Assembly (NCBI GenBank): GCA_937899905.1
Contig: CALCCF010000103.1
Span: forward strand, 1-64,000
Source: an uncultured Phycisphaeraceae bacterium
GTDB taxonomy: Bacteria > Planctomycetota > Phycisphaerae > Phycisphaerales > UBA1924
Direction of reading: 5' to 3'
Length of the DNA stretch: 64,000 nt
Position 1 is the first letter of the stretch. Each line of letters opens with the position of its first letter. Shown here piece after piece: positions 24,500 through 33,583 of this stretch. A program made the translations under genes and the position numbers. The notes under the pieces are model-generated. The model did not search any database, was not told where the DNA came from, and was given only the letters and a program-made list of their open reading frames with translations.

Positions 24500-26236
24500 A
24501 TGAGATTGTTTCGGATCGCGGCCGTCGGAGCCGCAGTACTGGCGTCGGCCCAAGCCAACGCCCAGCAGGTCGAACCCATCCAGTTCACGCTCGACAACGG
24601 GATGGAGTTCATGCTCTATCCCCGGAGCGAGGAGCCAAACATCATCGCCGCCGGCTGGTTGGCCAAGGTCGGCTCTGTGAACGAGCGACCGGGGATCACC
24701 GGCATCAGCCACTACCTCGAGCACATGCTCTTCAAGGGTACTGGCACTATCGGCACTAATGACCTCGAAGCGGACCGCGCGTCTCACGACGAGCAGCGCG
24801 AGCTCCAGGAGCGACTCCTCTCGCAAGTCATTGATGTTCAGTACGACCGCTGGCGCCGCGGCGAGATCAGTGACCCATGGGACGCGACGTATGACACCGA
24901 CGAGATGCGCGAGATCCGCAGCGAGCTTCGTGAGGTCGTCGATGCACACAAGACCCATGTCGTAACCAATGAATTCGACCGGGTCTACACGACGAAGGGC
25001 GCGTCGGGAATGAACGCCTTCACGTCGCACGACCTCACGATGTACTTCATCAACGTTCCGAGCAACAAGTTCGAGCTCTGGGCGTGGATGGAATCCGATC
25101 GCCTCAGCAACCCATCGTTCCGAGAATTCGTCTCCGAGAATGGGGTTGTTATCGAGGAACGCAAGCAGGTGCTCGAGTCCACGCCCACGGGGCGTATCGA
25201 CGAGCAGATCGATTCGGTCTTTTGGTCGAGCACGCCGTACTCGTGGCCCATCGTTGGCTGGCCCACCGATATCAGCGGCTACGCGTATGACAACCTGACC
25301 GACTATTTCGACACCTACTACGACCCCAGCAATCTCGTGGGCATCGTCGTTGGCGACTTCAATCCCAGCGAAGTGAAGTCTGTCATCGAAGAGTACTTCG
25401 GCCGCCTTGAGACCACAAATCCCGTCATCCAGCCGGTCGTCACGATCCCCATCCACCCCGCGATCGAGAAGCGCATCGATGCCGAGTGCGACTGCCAGAC
25501 CCGCGTCCGCGTCATGTACCCCGCACCGCCCTTCCGGCACGCTGATGGCTATGTCCTGGAGGTCCTCACCGGCATCCTGAACGGCCGGACGGGTCGCCTC
25601 TACAAGTCGATGGTCGAGGGCGATGAGATCGCCGATCGAGCGTCGGCTTCCTATCAGCCCCGCAAGTACGGCGGTGCGCTGGAGTTCACGGGATTCCCCA
25701 AGAATGAGGCTACTACGGCCGATCTCGAAGCAGCCTGGGAGCGCGAGGTTGAGCTCCTCAAGACCGAGCCCGTGACCGAGCGCGAACTCCAGAAGATCAA
25801 GAACCAGACCATCGCCGACTCCTTCAGGCGACTCCAGAGTAACTTCTTCATTCTCGTCCAGCTCGGCTACTACGAGGGACTCGGCGGCTGGGAGTACATG
25901 AACGAGTCGCCCGAGCAGATCCAGGCCGTCACGCCCAGCGACATCATGCGGGTGGCGAACCAGTACTTCGATCATTCGATCCGGACCGTCGCGACGTATA
26001 CACGCCAGGAAGTGGATCTCTCGACCATGGATCCCGAGCTGGCTGCCATGACGCCGGAGCAGCGTGAGCAGGTCCAGATGATGCTCGCGCAGATGGCCCA
26101 GGCGTCTATCGATCAACTCAAGCAGGTCCTGCCCATGATCGAGCAACAGGCATCTTCGGTCCCCGCGGAAGACAAGGCCGCCTTCGACTACATGCTCAAG
26201 AAGCTGCGCGAGCGTGTCGAGGCCGAAGGAAACTGA
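24500..26236 (+). CDS. M16-family zinc metalloprotease (catalytic subunit), exported
   Basis: 578 aa. The ATG at 24500 follows AAGGAG and begins a signal peptide (RLFRIAAVGAAVLASAQANAQ). The inverted zinc motif HxxEH is present (HYLEHMLF near residue 75) with the third ligand Glu in SENGVVIEERK. The stretch between HYLEH and the conserved NAFTSHDLTMYF carries an insert of about 80 charged residues compared with mitochondrial-type peptidases. A second M16 domain (R/Y-containing LTGILNGRTGRLYKSMVE) follows. The C-terminus is a helical, Met/Gln-rich extension. The next gene encodes its probable non-catalytic partner, 22 bp downstream. Confidence 0.93.
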   Translation: MRLFRIAAVGAAVLASAQANAQQVEPIQFTLDNGMEFMLYPRSEEPNIIAAGWLAKVGSVNERPGITGISHYLEHMLFKGTGTIGTNDLEADRASHDEQRELQERLLSQVIDVQYDRWRRGEISDPWDATYDTDEMREIRSELREVVDAHKTHVVTNEFDRVYTTKGASGMNAFTSHDLTMYFINVPSNKFELWAWMESDRLSNPSFREFVSENGVVIEERKQVLESTPTGRIDEQIDSVFWSSTPYSWPIVGWPTDISGYAYDNLTDYFDTYYDPSNLVGIVVGDFNPSEVKSVIEEYFGRLETTNPVIQPVVTIPIHPAIEKRIDAECDCQTRVRVMYPAPPFRHADGYVLEVLTGILNGRTGRLYKSMVEGDEIADRASASYQPRKYGGALEFTGFPKNEATTADLEAAWEREVELLKTEPVTERELQKIKNQTIADSFRRLQSNFFILVQLGYYEGLGGWEYMNESPEQIQAVTPSDIMRVANQYFDHSIRTVATYTRQEVDLSTMDPELAAMTPEQREQVQMMLAQMAQASIDQLKQVLPMIEQQASSVPAEDKAAFDYMLKKLRERVEAEGN

Positions 26237-26258
26237 GCACCCCGGAGAGGAAATACCC

Positions 26259-27767
26259 ATGAATAGGTTTTACAGCATCACGGGCGCCGCTCTCATCGCC
26301 GCGACCCTCGGCACCGTCGCCACTGCCGACATCCCCGATCGGCCCGAGGAGCTCATCTTCAAGGAGCTCAATTTCACGCCGCCCGCTGCGGGCGATTATC
26401 GCTACGAGCTCCCGAGCGGCGTTCGTGTTTACATGGCACCATCGAACGAGTTTCCGCTGGTCAACATCACCTTCAGCTTCAAGGGCGGCTCGTACCTTGT
26501 TGCAGACGACAAGGCCGGCCTGAACTCGATGACCGGCTCGCTCATGCGCTCGGGTGGCACCGCGTCCATGACCCCCGCCGAACTGGACGAGGAGATCGCC
26601 TACCTCGCGGCCAACATCTCGACAAGTTCTGGCTCAACAACCTCGAGCGCCTCGCTGAACGCGCTCTCCTCGAACCTCGACGACGCGCTCGGCATCTTCA
26701 TGGACGTTGTCCGCAACCCGCGGTTTGACGACGATCGCAAGCGCATCCTCGTCGAGCAGAGCCTGGAAGGCATGAAGCAGCGCAACGATGCGCCCGGCTC
26801 GATCATGGGCCGAGACTTCACCCGCCTGATGTACGGCGAGGACAGCTTCCAGGCCCGAGTCTCAACCGAGGCGACGATCACCAGTATCACCGAGCAGGAC
26901 ATGCGAGACTTCCACGCGCGTGTCTTCCACCCGGGCAACCTCATCATCGGGGTGTCTGGGGACTTCGAGCCGCAAGAGATGCTCGAGACCCTTGAGGCCG
27001 CGATCCGGGGCTGGGAATTCGGCGAGAGCGTCCCCAACCCACCGAGTTCTGACAACGTCCCCGAGCCGGGCGTCTACTACGTGAACAAGGACGACGTGCC
27101 GCAAGGCATGGTCCGTCTCGGTCACCGCACCGTTGATCGCGATCACCCAGACTCCATCGCGATCTCGGTCATGAACGACATCCTGGGTGGCGGCGGCTTT
27201 ACCGCACGCATGATGAACCGGCTTCGCAATGACGAAGGCCTCACGTACGGCGTCTACACGTCGTTCGTGCGTCCTTCGTGGTATCCAGGCCACTTCCTGA
27301 CGCACTTCTCAACCAGCGGCGAGACCGTCGCACTCGCCCTGCGCATGGCGATGGAAGAGATTGACAAGATGCGATCGGGTATGGTGTCCGAAGAGGAACT
27401 CACCACCACGCAAAACTCCTTCATCGAGACGTTCCCGCGCACCTTTGAGTCCAAGCCCGCGATGCTTGGTGTCTTCATCAACGACGAGTGGACTGGGCGT
27501 GATCCCAACTACTGGGCGACATACAGAGACAGGGTCAGGGCCGTCACCCGCTCGGATGTCCAGATCGTGGCCAACGAGTACCTGCGGCCGGACAACACCG
27601 CCATCCTCATCGTTGGACCGTGGGAAGACATCTACCGGGGCAACGTGAACGAGGTTGACCCCAATCGACGCGCTTCCATGGCCGAGTTCTTCGGTGGCGA
27701 AGCGACCCAGATCGCTCTTCGCGATCCCATGACTCAGAAGGAACTGCCCGCCGACGGCGGTGGTTAA
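26259..27767 (+). CDS. M16-family peptidase homologue lacking the zinc motif (partner subunit), exported
   Basis: 502 aa. Signal peptide NRFYSITGAALIAATLGTVATA. The M16 fold is recognisable (LPSGVRVYMAPSNEFPLVNITFSFKGGSY; MNDILGGGGFTARMMNRLRNDEGLTYGVYTSF with the C-terminal R/Y motif), but the HxxEH position reads LNSMTGSLMRSGG, so no zinc site is present. This matches the inactive subunit of heterodimeric M16B peptidases, which supplies substrate-binding Arg and Tyr. The start has GGAGAGG about 9 bases upstream. It is co-directional with and 22 bp after the catalytic gene; together they should degrade peptides in the periplasm. Confidence 0.92.
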   Translation: MNRFYSITGAALIAATLGTVATADIPDRPEELIFKELNFTPPAAGDYRYELPSGVRVYMAPSNEFPLVNITFSFKGGSYLVADDKAGLNSMTGSLMRSGGTASMTPAELDEEIAYLAANISTSSGSTTSSASLNALSSNLDDALGIFMDVVRNPRFDDDRKRILVEQSLEGMKQRNDAPGSIMGRDFTRLMYGEDSFQARVSTEATITSITEQDMRDFHARVFHPGNLIIGVSGDFEPQEMLETLEAAIRGWEFGESVPNPPSSDNVPEPGVYYVNKDDVPQGMVRLGHRTVDRDHPDSIAISVMNDILGGGGFTARMMNRLRNDEGLTYGVYTSFVRPSWYPGHFLTHFSTSGETVALALRMAMEEIDKMRSGMVSEEELTTTQNSFIETFPRTFESKPAMLGVFINDEWTGRDPNYWATYRDRVRAVTRSDVQIVANEYLRPDNTAILIVGPWEDIYRGNVNEVDPNRRASMAEFFGGEATQIALRDPMTQKELPADGGG

Positions 27768-27794
27768 ACACGTTCCAAAACTGAAGGTGTGAAT

Positions 27795-27821
27795 GCGGGC
27801 GGCCCAAAGTGGGCCGCCCGC
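27795..27821 (+). terminator. Terminator-like hairpin after the M16 operon
   Basis: Perfect 11-bp stem GCGGGCGGCCC / GGGCCGCCCGC with a 5-nt loop (AAAGT), 27 bp after the stop codon and between two converging genes. Only a weak T-rich tail (TGCTTTG) follows, so it may act on both strands or need Rho. Confidence 0.7.
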
Positions 27822-27946
27822 TGCTTTGCGTAAACATGTGTTGCCGACATTTTGAGTTCATGCTCGTGAACACAGGAGGCAACGACAATCGAGCCACGCA
27901 CCGAACCGGCTCAAGATCGAAAGTTGTGCCCCAGTCGGACTTACGA

Positions 27947-29062
27947 TCAACATCCAGCGTCGAAGAGGTTCTGGAACGCCAGGAAGTCGAAGATTGTGAA
28001 GCTGCCGTCGTCGTCCATGTCGGCGCAGCTGTCTTGAGCGTCGAAGGAGTTCTGGAACTCGAGGAAGTCGAAGATGTTGATGGAGCCATCGCCGTTGAAG
28101 TCGGCAGCACACTGGCCGAAGCCGCATCGACTATTGGGGACGAGGCTGAACGCGGCATCGCCCGGGCCGAAGGGGCTGTCGAGCACCGAGACCTGCATGA
28201 TGTAGTTCCCCGGATCGAGCACGGTCGAGGCGCTGGACCAGTTCGGATCGGCAAAGGCGGCTTCGAAGTCGTCGCCGATGCCTTGCCCAAGCCCCTCGGG
28301 CTCGCTTGTCATGAACTGGTCGACCACGGTCGCGCCCTGCAGGATGCGGATGTTGAAGCGGTCGCCCGCGAGGTAGCCGTCGGTGATCCGAAGCCGATTG
28401 CAATCCTCGGTCGCGGTGAACGGCACGATGAGTGGGCTACCGGGGCCGGTGAAGGAGAAGGTCTGCCATCCGCCGCAGTCGACCTCGGCCGGGGCGCTGG
28501 AGAACTCGCCGACCGCGAAGCCCGTGGCGAGCGCGGTGGGGTTCTGGATCCGGACCGACGTGATCGAGTCGCCGCTCTCGGTGCTGAATGCGAAGCCCTC
28601 GGCATCGAGCGCTCGGATGGACTCGTTGATGAACCGGATATCTCCCCGGGCGGTGATGACTTGGATGTTGAACTCGAAGGTTCCCCAGCGACGCGGCTGG
28701 ACGTAGAACGTGAGCGCACCAACTTCGCCCTCGGGGAAGGTAAACTCGACTTCATCGGTGACGAGATCGGTCGTGTAGACCGCGCCTTCATAGCCGTGGC
28801 TCCAAGTAGGCCAATCATCGCCAATGCGCTCTAGGCGAAGGGCCTCGTCCCAGGTGGCGGTGCGTGGCGACAAGAGTCCAGCGGTCGGGAACGTTGGGTA
28901 GAAGATACCCGAGGCGCGGATCTCGAACGCGGATTGGAGGTCGTAACCATCGATCTCGGACGGCGGGGCTTCAGTACCGAGGTGGGTGTACGAGAGCTGG
29001 GCGTGGACGGCCGTGCTCATGGCGGCCATCGCGGCGACACAATAAGCGGAACGAAGATTCAT
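27947..29062 (-). CDS. Secreted protein with two C-terminal dockerin-like Ca-binding repeats
   Basis: 371 aa. Signal peptide RSAYCVAAMAAMSTAVHAQ. The body is beta-rich and appears to contain a lectin- or jelly-roll-like domain (VEFTFPEGEVGALTFYVQPRRWGTFEFNIQV). The last 55 residues contain two EF-hand-like loops, DFNGDGSINIFDFLEFQN and DMDDDGSFTIFDFLAFQN, each flanked by Cys; this duplicated type-I dockerin-like tail is a frequent terminus of secreted planctomycete proteins. The start has AAGGAG 8 bases upstream. No enzyme function is visible. The tail could attach the protein to a surface scaffold, but no cohesin is seen here. Confidence 0.85.
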   Translation of the reverse strand: MNLRSAYCVAAMAAMSTAVHAQLSYTHLGTEAPPSEIDGYDLQSAFEIRASGIFYPTFPTAGLLSPRTATWDEALRLERIGDDWPTWSHGYEGAVYTTDLVTDEVEFTFPEGEVGALTFYVQPRRWGTFEFNIQVITARGDIRFINESIRALDAEGFAFSTESGDSITSVRIQNPTALATGFAVGEFSSAPAEVDCGGWQTFSFTGPGSPLIVPFTATEDCNRLRITDGYLAGDRFNIRILQGATVVDQFMTSEPEGLGQGIGDDFEAAFADPNWSSASTVLDPGNYIMQVSVLDSPFGPGDAAFSLVPNSRCGFGQCAADFNGDGSINIFDFLEFQNSFDAQDSCADMDDDGSFTIFDFLAFQNLFDAGC

Positions 29063-29526
29063 GGGGACGACTCCTTAGTGCGGGGGACGCGATCGCGACC
29101 CTCGCTCATGGCGGTGAGGCACACCGCCGACCGGGGGAACAGGAATAACACGATGCGGTGATGGCTGCGGTCCCTGGGGTGGGCCGCGTGCTTGCCAGTA
29201 CCGACCACACTGGCGAGAACCGGGCCGATGGGGTGACACGGCCGGCTCAAAAAAAAATGCGTGGTCGGCAATCTGTCGATTTCGTGAGGATCCGTGTCCC
29301 CCGGCCACGATAAATCGCGCCTGAGCTACATGGGCAAAGAGAATTGGGCTCTGGATTGGGCGGCGCGTCCCCGACAATCCACCAGCCGCATCGGAGTCAC
29401 CCAGCCATGCAGATCGAGGCACCCACTGCCGATCAATGCTGGATATCGCCAGGACCCCGTTTAGACTGTCGGCATGGCCCGCTCCAGAAGAACCGCCTCA
29501 GTCCACATCGCCGCGAGGTCAGCCGC
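29063..29526. other. Divergent intergenic region before the ECF sigma gene
   Basis: About 460 bp between the dockerin-tailed gene (-) and the sigma factor (+). It holds an A9 run at 29250-29258, unusual in this GC-rich sequence, and the Shine-Dalgarno of the minus-strand gene next to 29063. The reading frames in the track are not convincing. Both promoters should be here but I cannot place them with confidence. Confidence 0.45.
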
Positions 29527-30168
29527 GTGACGCCGCGTGAGCCGATTCGGGGCGAGGACGTCACGGTCCTTCTTGCCGCTTCGGCATCGGGGGGAGTCGA
29601 GGCCCGGGATCGACTGGCGGGCATCCTGCATGCGGAACTGCACGCGATGGCTCGGGCACGCATGCGCGGCGAGCGGCCCGATCACACGCTTGGCGCCACG
29701 GCCCTGGTCAACGAGACCTTCCTCCGGCTATTCCAGACCGCCGACCATGCGGAAACGCACGCCGATCTAAGTTGGCGTGACCGCCACGCATTCTTTGCAG
29801 CCGCCGCGACCGCGATGCGTCGGGTCTTAATCGATCACGCTCGCGCTCGCGCGACGGTGAAGCGTGGCGGTGGCGAGCGCCCCCGAACGCTGGTAGTCGC
29901 GGCCGATGCCGTTGCGGCCGCCCAGTCGCTCGAACCCAGCGACTTCTTGGCCCTCGATGAGGCGATGGGCCGGTTGGTATCGGTTGACGATCGGGCCGCC
30001 GAGGTCACGCGCCTGAAGTTCTTTGCGGGCCTTGATAGCAACGAGATTGCCGAACTCTTGGGCGTGTCTTCGCGCACCGTAAAGCGCGACTGGGAGTTTG
30101 CTAAGGCATGGCTCGCCGCATTTCTCGCCGACGAGAAGGCGTCGGATGACCAGAGCGAACAGGCCTGA
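29527..30168 (+). CDS. ECF-type RNA polymerase sigma factor (planctomycete Sig-70_X6/ECF family)
   Basis: 213 aa. Region 2 is represented by RPDHTLGATALVNETFLRL and WRDRHAFFAAAATAMRRVLIDHARAR, the characteristic pattern of the planctomycete-expanded ECF group; region 4 has the helix-turn-helix ELLGVSSRTVKRDWEFAKAWL. It should direct RNA polymerase to a dedicated set of promoters. The start is chosen at GTG 29527 (weak GAGG about 12 bases upstream); the track extends 60 codons further upstream without support. The kinase gene starts 3 bp after its stop, so the two are co-expressed and the kinase may control the sigma factor. Confidence 0.9.
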   Translation: MTPREPIRGEDVTVLLAASASGGVEARDRLAGILHAELHAMARARMRGERPDHTLGATALVNETFLRLFQTADHAETHADLSWRDRHAFFAAAATAMRRVLIDHARARATVKRGGGERPRTLVVAADAVAAAQSLEPSDFLALDEAMGRLVSVDDRAAEVTRLKFFAGLDSNEIAELLGVSSRTVKRDWEFAKAWLAAFLADEKASDDQSEQA

Positions 30169-30171
30169 CCG

Positions 30172-33100
30172 ATGTTGAGCCCAGGCCAATGGAGCGAAGC
30201 CAAGAGGCTGTTTTCCGAGTTGTCCGAGCTCGATCCCGAACTGCGTCTCCCGCATCTCGAAGCGTCGGGCGTCGACGCTGAGAGCCGCACGCAGGTCCTC
30301 AAGCTTCTCGAGGCCTTCGATGGTGGATCGGAGTTCCTTTCCGCGCCGACACGTCGGCGGTCGAATCATGAGCCGCGCTCGACCATCGCGGCGGGGCAGC
30401 ACATCGCCGGATACACGATCGTCCGGGAGATCGGGCGTGGCGGGATGGGCACCGTGTACGAGGCGGTCCAGGCGAGCCCAAAGCGGCGTGTCGCGCTCAA
30501 GGTGCTGCGGGCGGACATCGCCTCTCAGAGGACAATCGACCGCTTCGTCCGCGAGGGCGAGGTACTGGCGCGTCTGGAACACCCTGGCGTCGCACGCGTC
30601 TTCGAGACCGGGAGGGCCAAGGACGACGACGGCCGGGCCCGGCCCTTCATCGCCATGCAGTTCATCGAGCACGCGGCGCCCGTGACCGCGTTCGTGCAGG
30701 ATCACGGGCTCGCTGACCACGCCAAGCTCGAGCTGATGGTTGCGATCTGCCACGCGGTCCACTACGGCCACCAACGCGGCATCATCCATCGAGACATCAA
30801 GCCGAACAACCTCCTGGTTGGAACGGATGGCATCCCGCGCATTATCGACTTTGGCGTGGCTCGAACCGTGGACGCCGAGGATTCGATCGCCGCGAACGAC
30901 ACGATCGCGCACGAGATCCTTGGCACTCTCCGATACATGAGCCCCGAACAGTGCGCCGGCCGGGCGAACGAGGTGGACGTACGCACGGATGTGTACGCGC
31001 TCGGAGTGGTTCTCTATGAGGTGTTGCTCGGGCACCTGCCGTACGAATTCACCACCGATTCGCTCGTCGATATTCCCCGAGTCATTGTAGAGCACACGCC
31101 GCTCCCTCCAAGTCGCAAGCTCGACGCAGACCTGCAGGCCATCATCTACAAGGCACTCGAGAAGCGGCCGGATGACCGGTACCCGTCCGCCGAGGCGCTG
31201 GCGACCGACCTCCGGCGTTATCTCGCGGGCGAACCGATCGAAGCGAAGCGCGATCGAGCGTGGTACGTGCTGACGAAGACGCTCCGCCGATATCGCCGGA
31301 CCGTGTCGTTGGTCGCGACAGCGTTCGTGGTATTGTGTGGTGTGGCGGTCTGGCTCGGGCTGATGTACGTTCGTGCCGAGCGCGATGCTATGGAGCTGCG
31401 GCGCCTGGACTACTTGCAGACGATCGCTCTTGCCGAGCGCGAGCTGGAATCGTCCCGTACCGGTGAGCTACGACGTTTATTGGAGGGCTGCCCAGAGGAG
31501 ATGCGCGGCTGGGAGTGGGACTATCTCGATCGACGATCCGACGAGAGCATCGCGACGATCCGGACCAGGCCAAATGTGGCTGGAGCAACTTCGCCGGATG
31601 GGTGCCTCTTCGCAACCGGTACACGCAACGGTGTCGTGGAGATCTGGGACATCCAATCTCAGACGCTTGTAACGGACGTTGAAATCGACGCGAACTTCGT
31701 TGAGAGCCTGTCGTTCTCAGCCGATGGCATGAGGCTTGCCGTTGGAACGCGTGCTTCTGCCGATGACTACATCATCGACTTGGCGTCGATGGACGTCGCT
31801 GTTTCCATTAACGCAGACCAGGGCATCAAGACAGTCTGCTTCACTCCTCGTACGGACAAGCTTGTAACGGCGTCGGCTAACGGTGCGCTCGACATTCGCG
31901 ATCGAGTGACGGGTGAGATCGTCGATTCGCTCTCCACTCGCGGATCGTGGGCGACGGCTTTGGCCTCAAACGCCGACGGTTCACTCTTGCTGAGCGGGCA
32001 CGAAGATGGTTCGGTCCGACTGTGGGATCTTGCGACAGGCGAACTGGTGTTCGAGTCCAGAGAGTCGCACAGCGATCGGGTGTCGACGGTGGCGCTATCC
32101 AGTGACGGCCACTTGATCTTGTCAGGAAGCTGGGACAACACGATCAGGGCATGGACGACTGAGGGTCATCAGGCCGACTTGCGCATGTCCGCCGGCGACT
32201 TGGTGCGATCGATCTCGCTTACCGCAGATGGATCGACTCTGCTCGTCGTGACGCCGACTACCGTGGAAATCCGCGATGGCCGAAGCCGGGTCGTCGAGCG
32301 TCAACTTGTCGGCCAATCCAATGGCCTTGGCGGGGCCCTGCTTCCGAACACGTACGGCCAGAGCCAGATTCTCACGTGGTCGTCCGAGTCCGTTCAGCTC
32401 TGGAACGCCAGGTCGCGAACGGGGGCGTACGAGCTGCTCTCAGGTCAACAGCGCATCGATGCGGTCGCCGAGTCCTCATGCGGACGGTGGGTGGCCGCGG
32501 CCCAGCGCGGCGGCCGGATCCAGACATGGGATGGTGGTCGCACCGGGTCGACACTCGAGCTCGCGAGCGGTGCCAGCCGGGTGTATCGCTTGGCCTTCTC
32601 TCCCTCGGGCGAGCATCTCGCGGCCGTTTGCGACGACGGTTCTCTGCGAATCTGGCTCGTCGAGTCGGGTGATCTTGTCCATGACGCTCCGGACGCTGGA
32701 ATGCCGGTTCACGTCGCGTGGTCCTCTGCAGACGAAGTCGTCGTCGCGACCCACTACGACATCATCGTGGCCTGGCGGCTTGGCGTAGACGAGCCCATCT
32801 GGACACAACCCGCGGACCAGGGAGGGTTCGGTGCGATCGCGGTCTCTCCCGACTTCGCGTATGTGGCAACCGGAGGCCAAGACGGTTCGATCAAGATCTG
32901 GAACAACCGTGTTCGGGGGCTCCAGCAGGTCGGCGTGCTCGACGGGCACTCCACGCTGATTGGTGATCTGGCATGGTCGCCCGATGGCAGCATGCTCGCG
33001 TCCGGATCGAATGACGAGGAGATTGTGATCTGGGATGTGGCCTCCCGATCGCAGTTGCACCGGCTGCTTGGCCACGAGGGTCTGATCAAGTCTGTAGATT

Positions 33101-33321
33101 TTGATCCAACATCGACTCGCCTGATATCCGCGGGCTGGGAAGGGACGCTCCGTCTTTGGGACACTTCGAGCGGAGAACTCGTCCTTCGCTTGCAGGGCCA
33201 TCGCGGCATCGTTATGGGTGCCCAATTCTCGCAAGATGGCCGCCGTGTCATCAGCGGAGGTAGCGACGGGTCGGTGCGAGTGTGGGACGCCGGCCCCTTG
33301 CGCGGTCCCCGGATGCGCTAG
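30172..33321 (+). CDS. Membrane Ser/Thr protein kinase with C-terminal WD40 propeller(s)
   Basis: 1049 aa. The kinase domain covers about residues 80-350: glycine loop EIGRGGMGTVYEA, ATP Lys in VALKVL (residue 110), catalytic HRDIKPNN (about 206), DFGVART (about 226) and the APE-like MSPEQC. One membrane segment follows at about 377-398 (LVATAFVVLCGVAVWLGLMYV). The extracytoplasmic part has a coiled-coil-like linker and about twelve WD40 repeats (e.g. DGSVRLWDLATGE, DGSIKIWNN, DGSVRVWDAG), enough for one large or two smaller propellers. It is paired with the ECF gene 3 bp upstream, a linkage known from planctomycetes. The WD40 part is the probable sensor or binding platform. Confidence 0.93.
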   Translation: MLSPGQWSEAKRLFSELSELDPELRLPHLEASGVDAESRTQVLKLLEAFDGGSEFLSAPTRRRSNHEPRSTIAAGQHIAGYTIVREIGRGGMGTVYEAVQASPKRRVALKVLRADIASQRTIDRFVREGEVLARLEHPGVARVFETGRAKDDDGRARPFIAMQFIEHAAPVTAFVQDHGLADHAKLELMVAICHAVHYGHQRGIIHRDIKPNNLLVGTDGIPRIIDFGVARTVDAEDSIAANDTIAHEILGTLRYMSPEQCAGRANEVDVRTDVYALGVVLYEVLLGHLPYEFTTDSLVDIPRVIVEHTPLPPSRKLDADLQAIIYKALEKRPDDRYPSAEALATDLRRYLAGEPIEAKRDRAWYVLTKTLRRYRRTVSLVATAFVVLCGVAVWLGLMYVRAERDAMELRRLDYLQTIALAERELESSRTGELRRLLEGCPEEMRGWEWDYLDRRSDESIATIRTRPNVAGATSPDGCLFATGTRNGVVEIWDIQSQTLVTDVEIDANFVESLSFSADGMRLAVGTRASADDYIIDLASMDVAVSINADQGIKTVCFTPRTDKLVTASANGALDIRDRVTGEIVDSLSTRGSWATALASNADGSLLLSGHEDGSVRLWDLATGELVFESRESHSDRVSTVALSSDGHLILSGSWDNTIRAWTTEGHQADLRMSAGDLVRSISLTADGSTLLVVTPTTVEIRDGRSRVVERQLVGQSNGLGGALLPNTYGQSQILTWSSESVQLWNARSRTGAYELLSGQQRIDAVAESSCGRWVAAAQRGGRIQTWDGGRTGSTLELASGASRVYRLAFSPSGEHLAAVCDDGSLRIWLVESGDLVHDAPDAGMPVHVAWSSADEVVVATHYDIIVAWRLGVDEPIWTQPADQGGFGAIAVSPDFAYVATGGQDGSIKIWNNRVRGLQQVGVLDGHSTLIGDLAWSPDGSMLASGSNDEEIVIWDVASRSQLHRLLGHEGLIKSVDFDPTSTRLISAGWEGTLRLWDTSSGELVLRLQGHRGIVMGAQFSQDGRRVISGGSDGSVRVWDAGPLRGPRMR

Positions 33322-33583
33322 CCCTGGTCTCCATGGATAGTCGTGCCGTGCACAGCTTTGGCGGCGATTGCCCAGCGGTGCAACGTGTAGATGAGAAGGG
33401 CGAACAAATCGAGAGGATCGAGTGCTGTAGTGAAGACACTCGGCCTAACCACCGATCGACGCGACGGAAGATGGGACACGTGCAGATTTCGAGATCGCTA
33501 ATCGCGCCTACTTACCCTCTTGCATCACACTTCCGCCAAATCCGAACGAACCACCTTGGAGCCGACAGGCTGGGGCGACCGGT

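Noticed and set aside
33322-33583. Possible small gene between the WD40 kinase and ggt
   Set aside because: Short frames on either strand are shadow-like and lack ribosome sites; nothing else is visible in this convergent gap.
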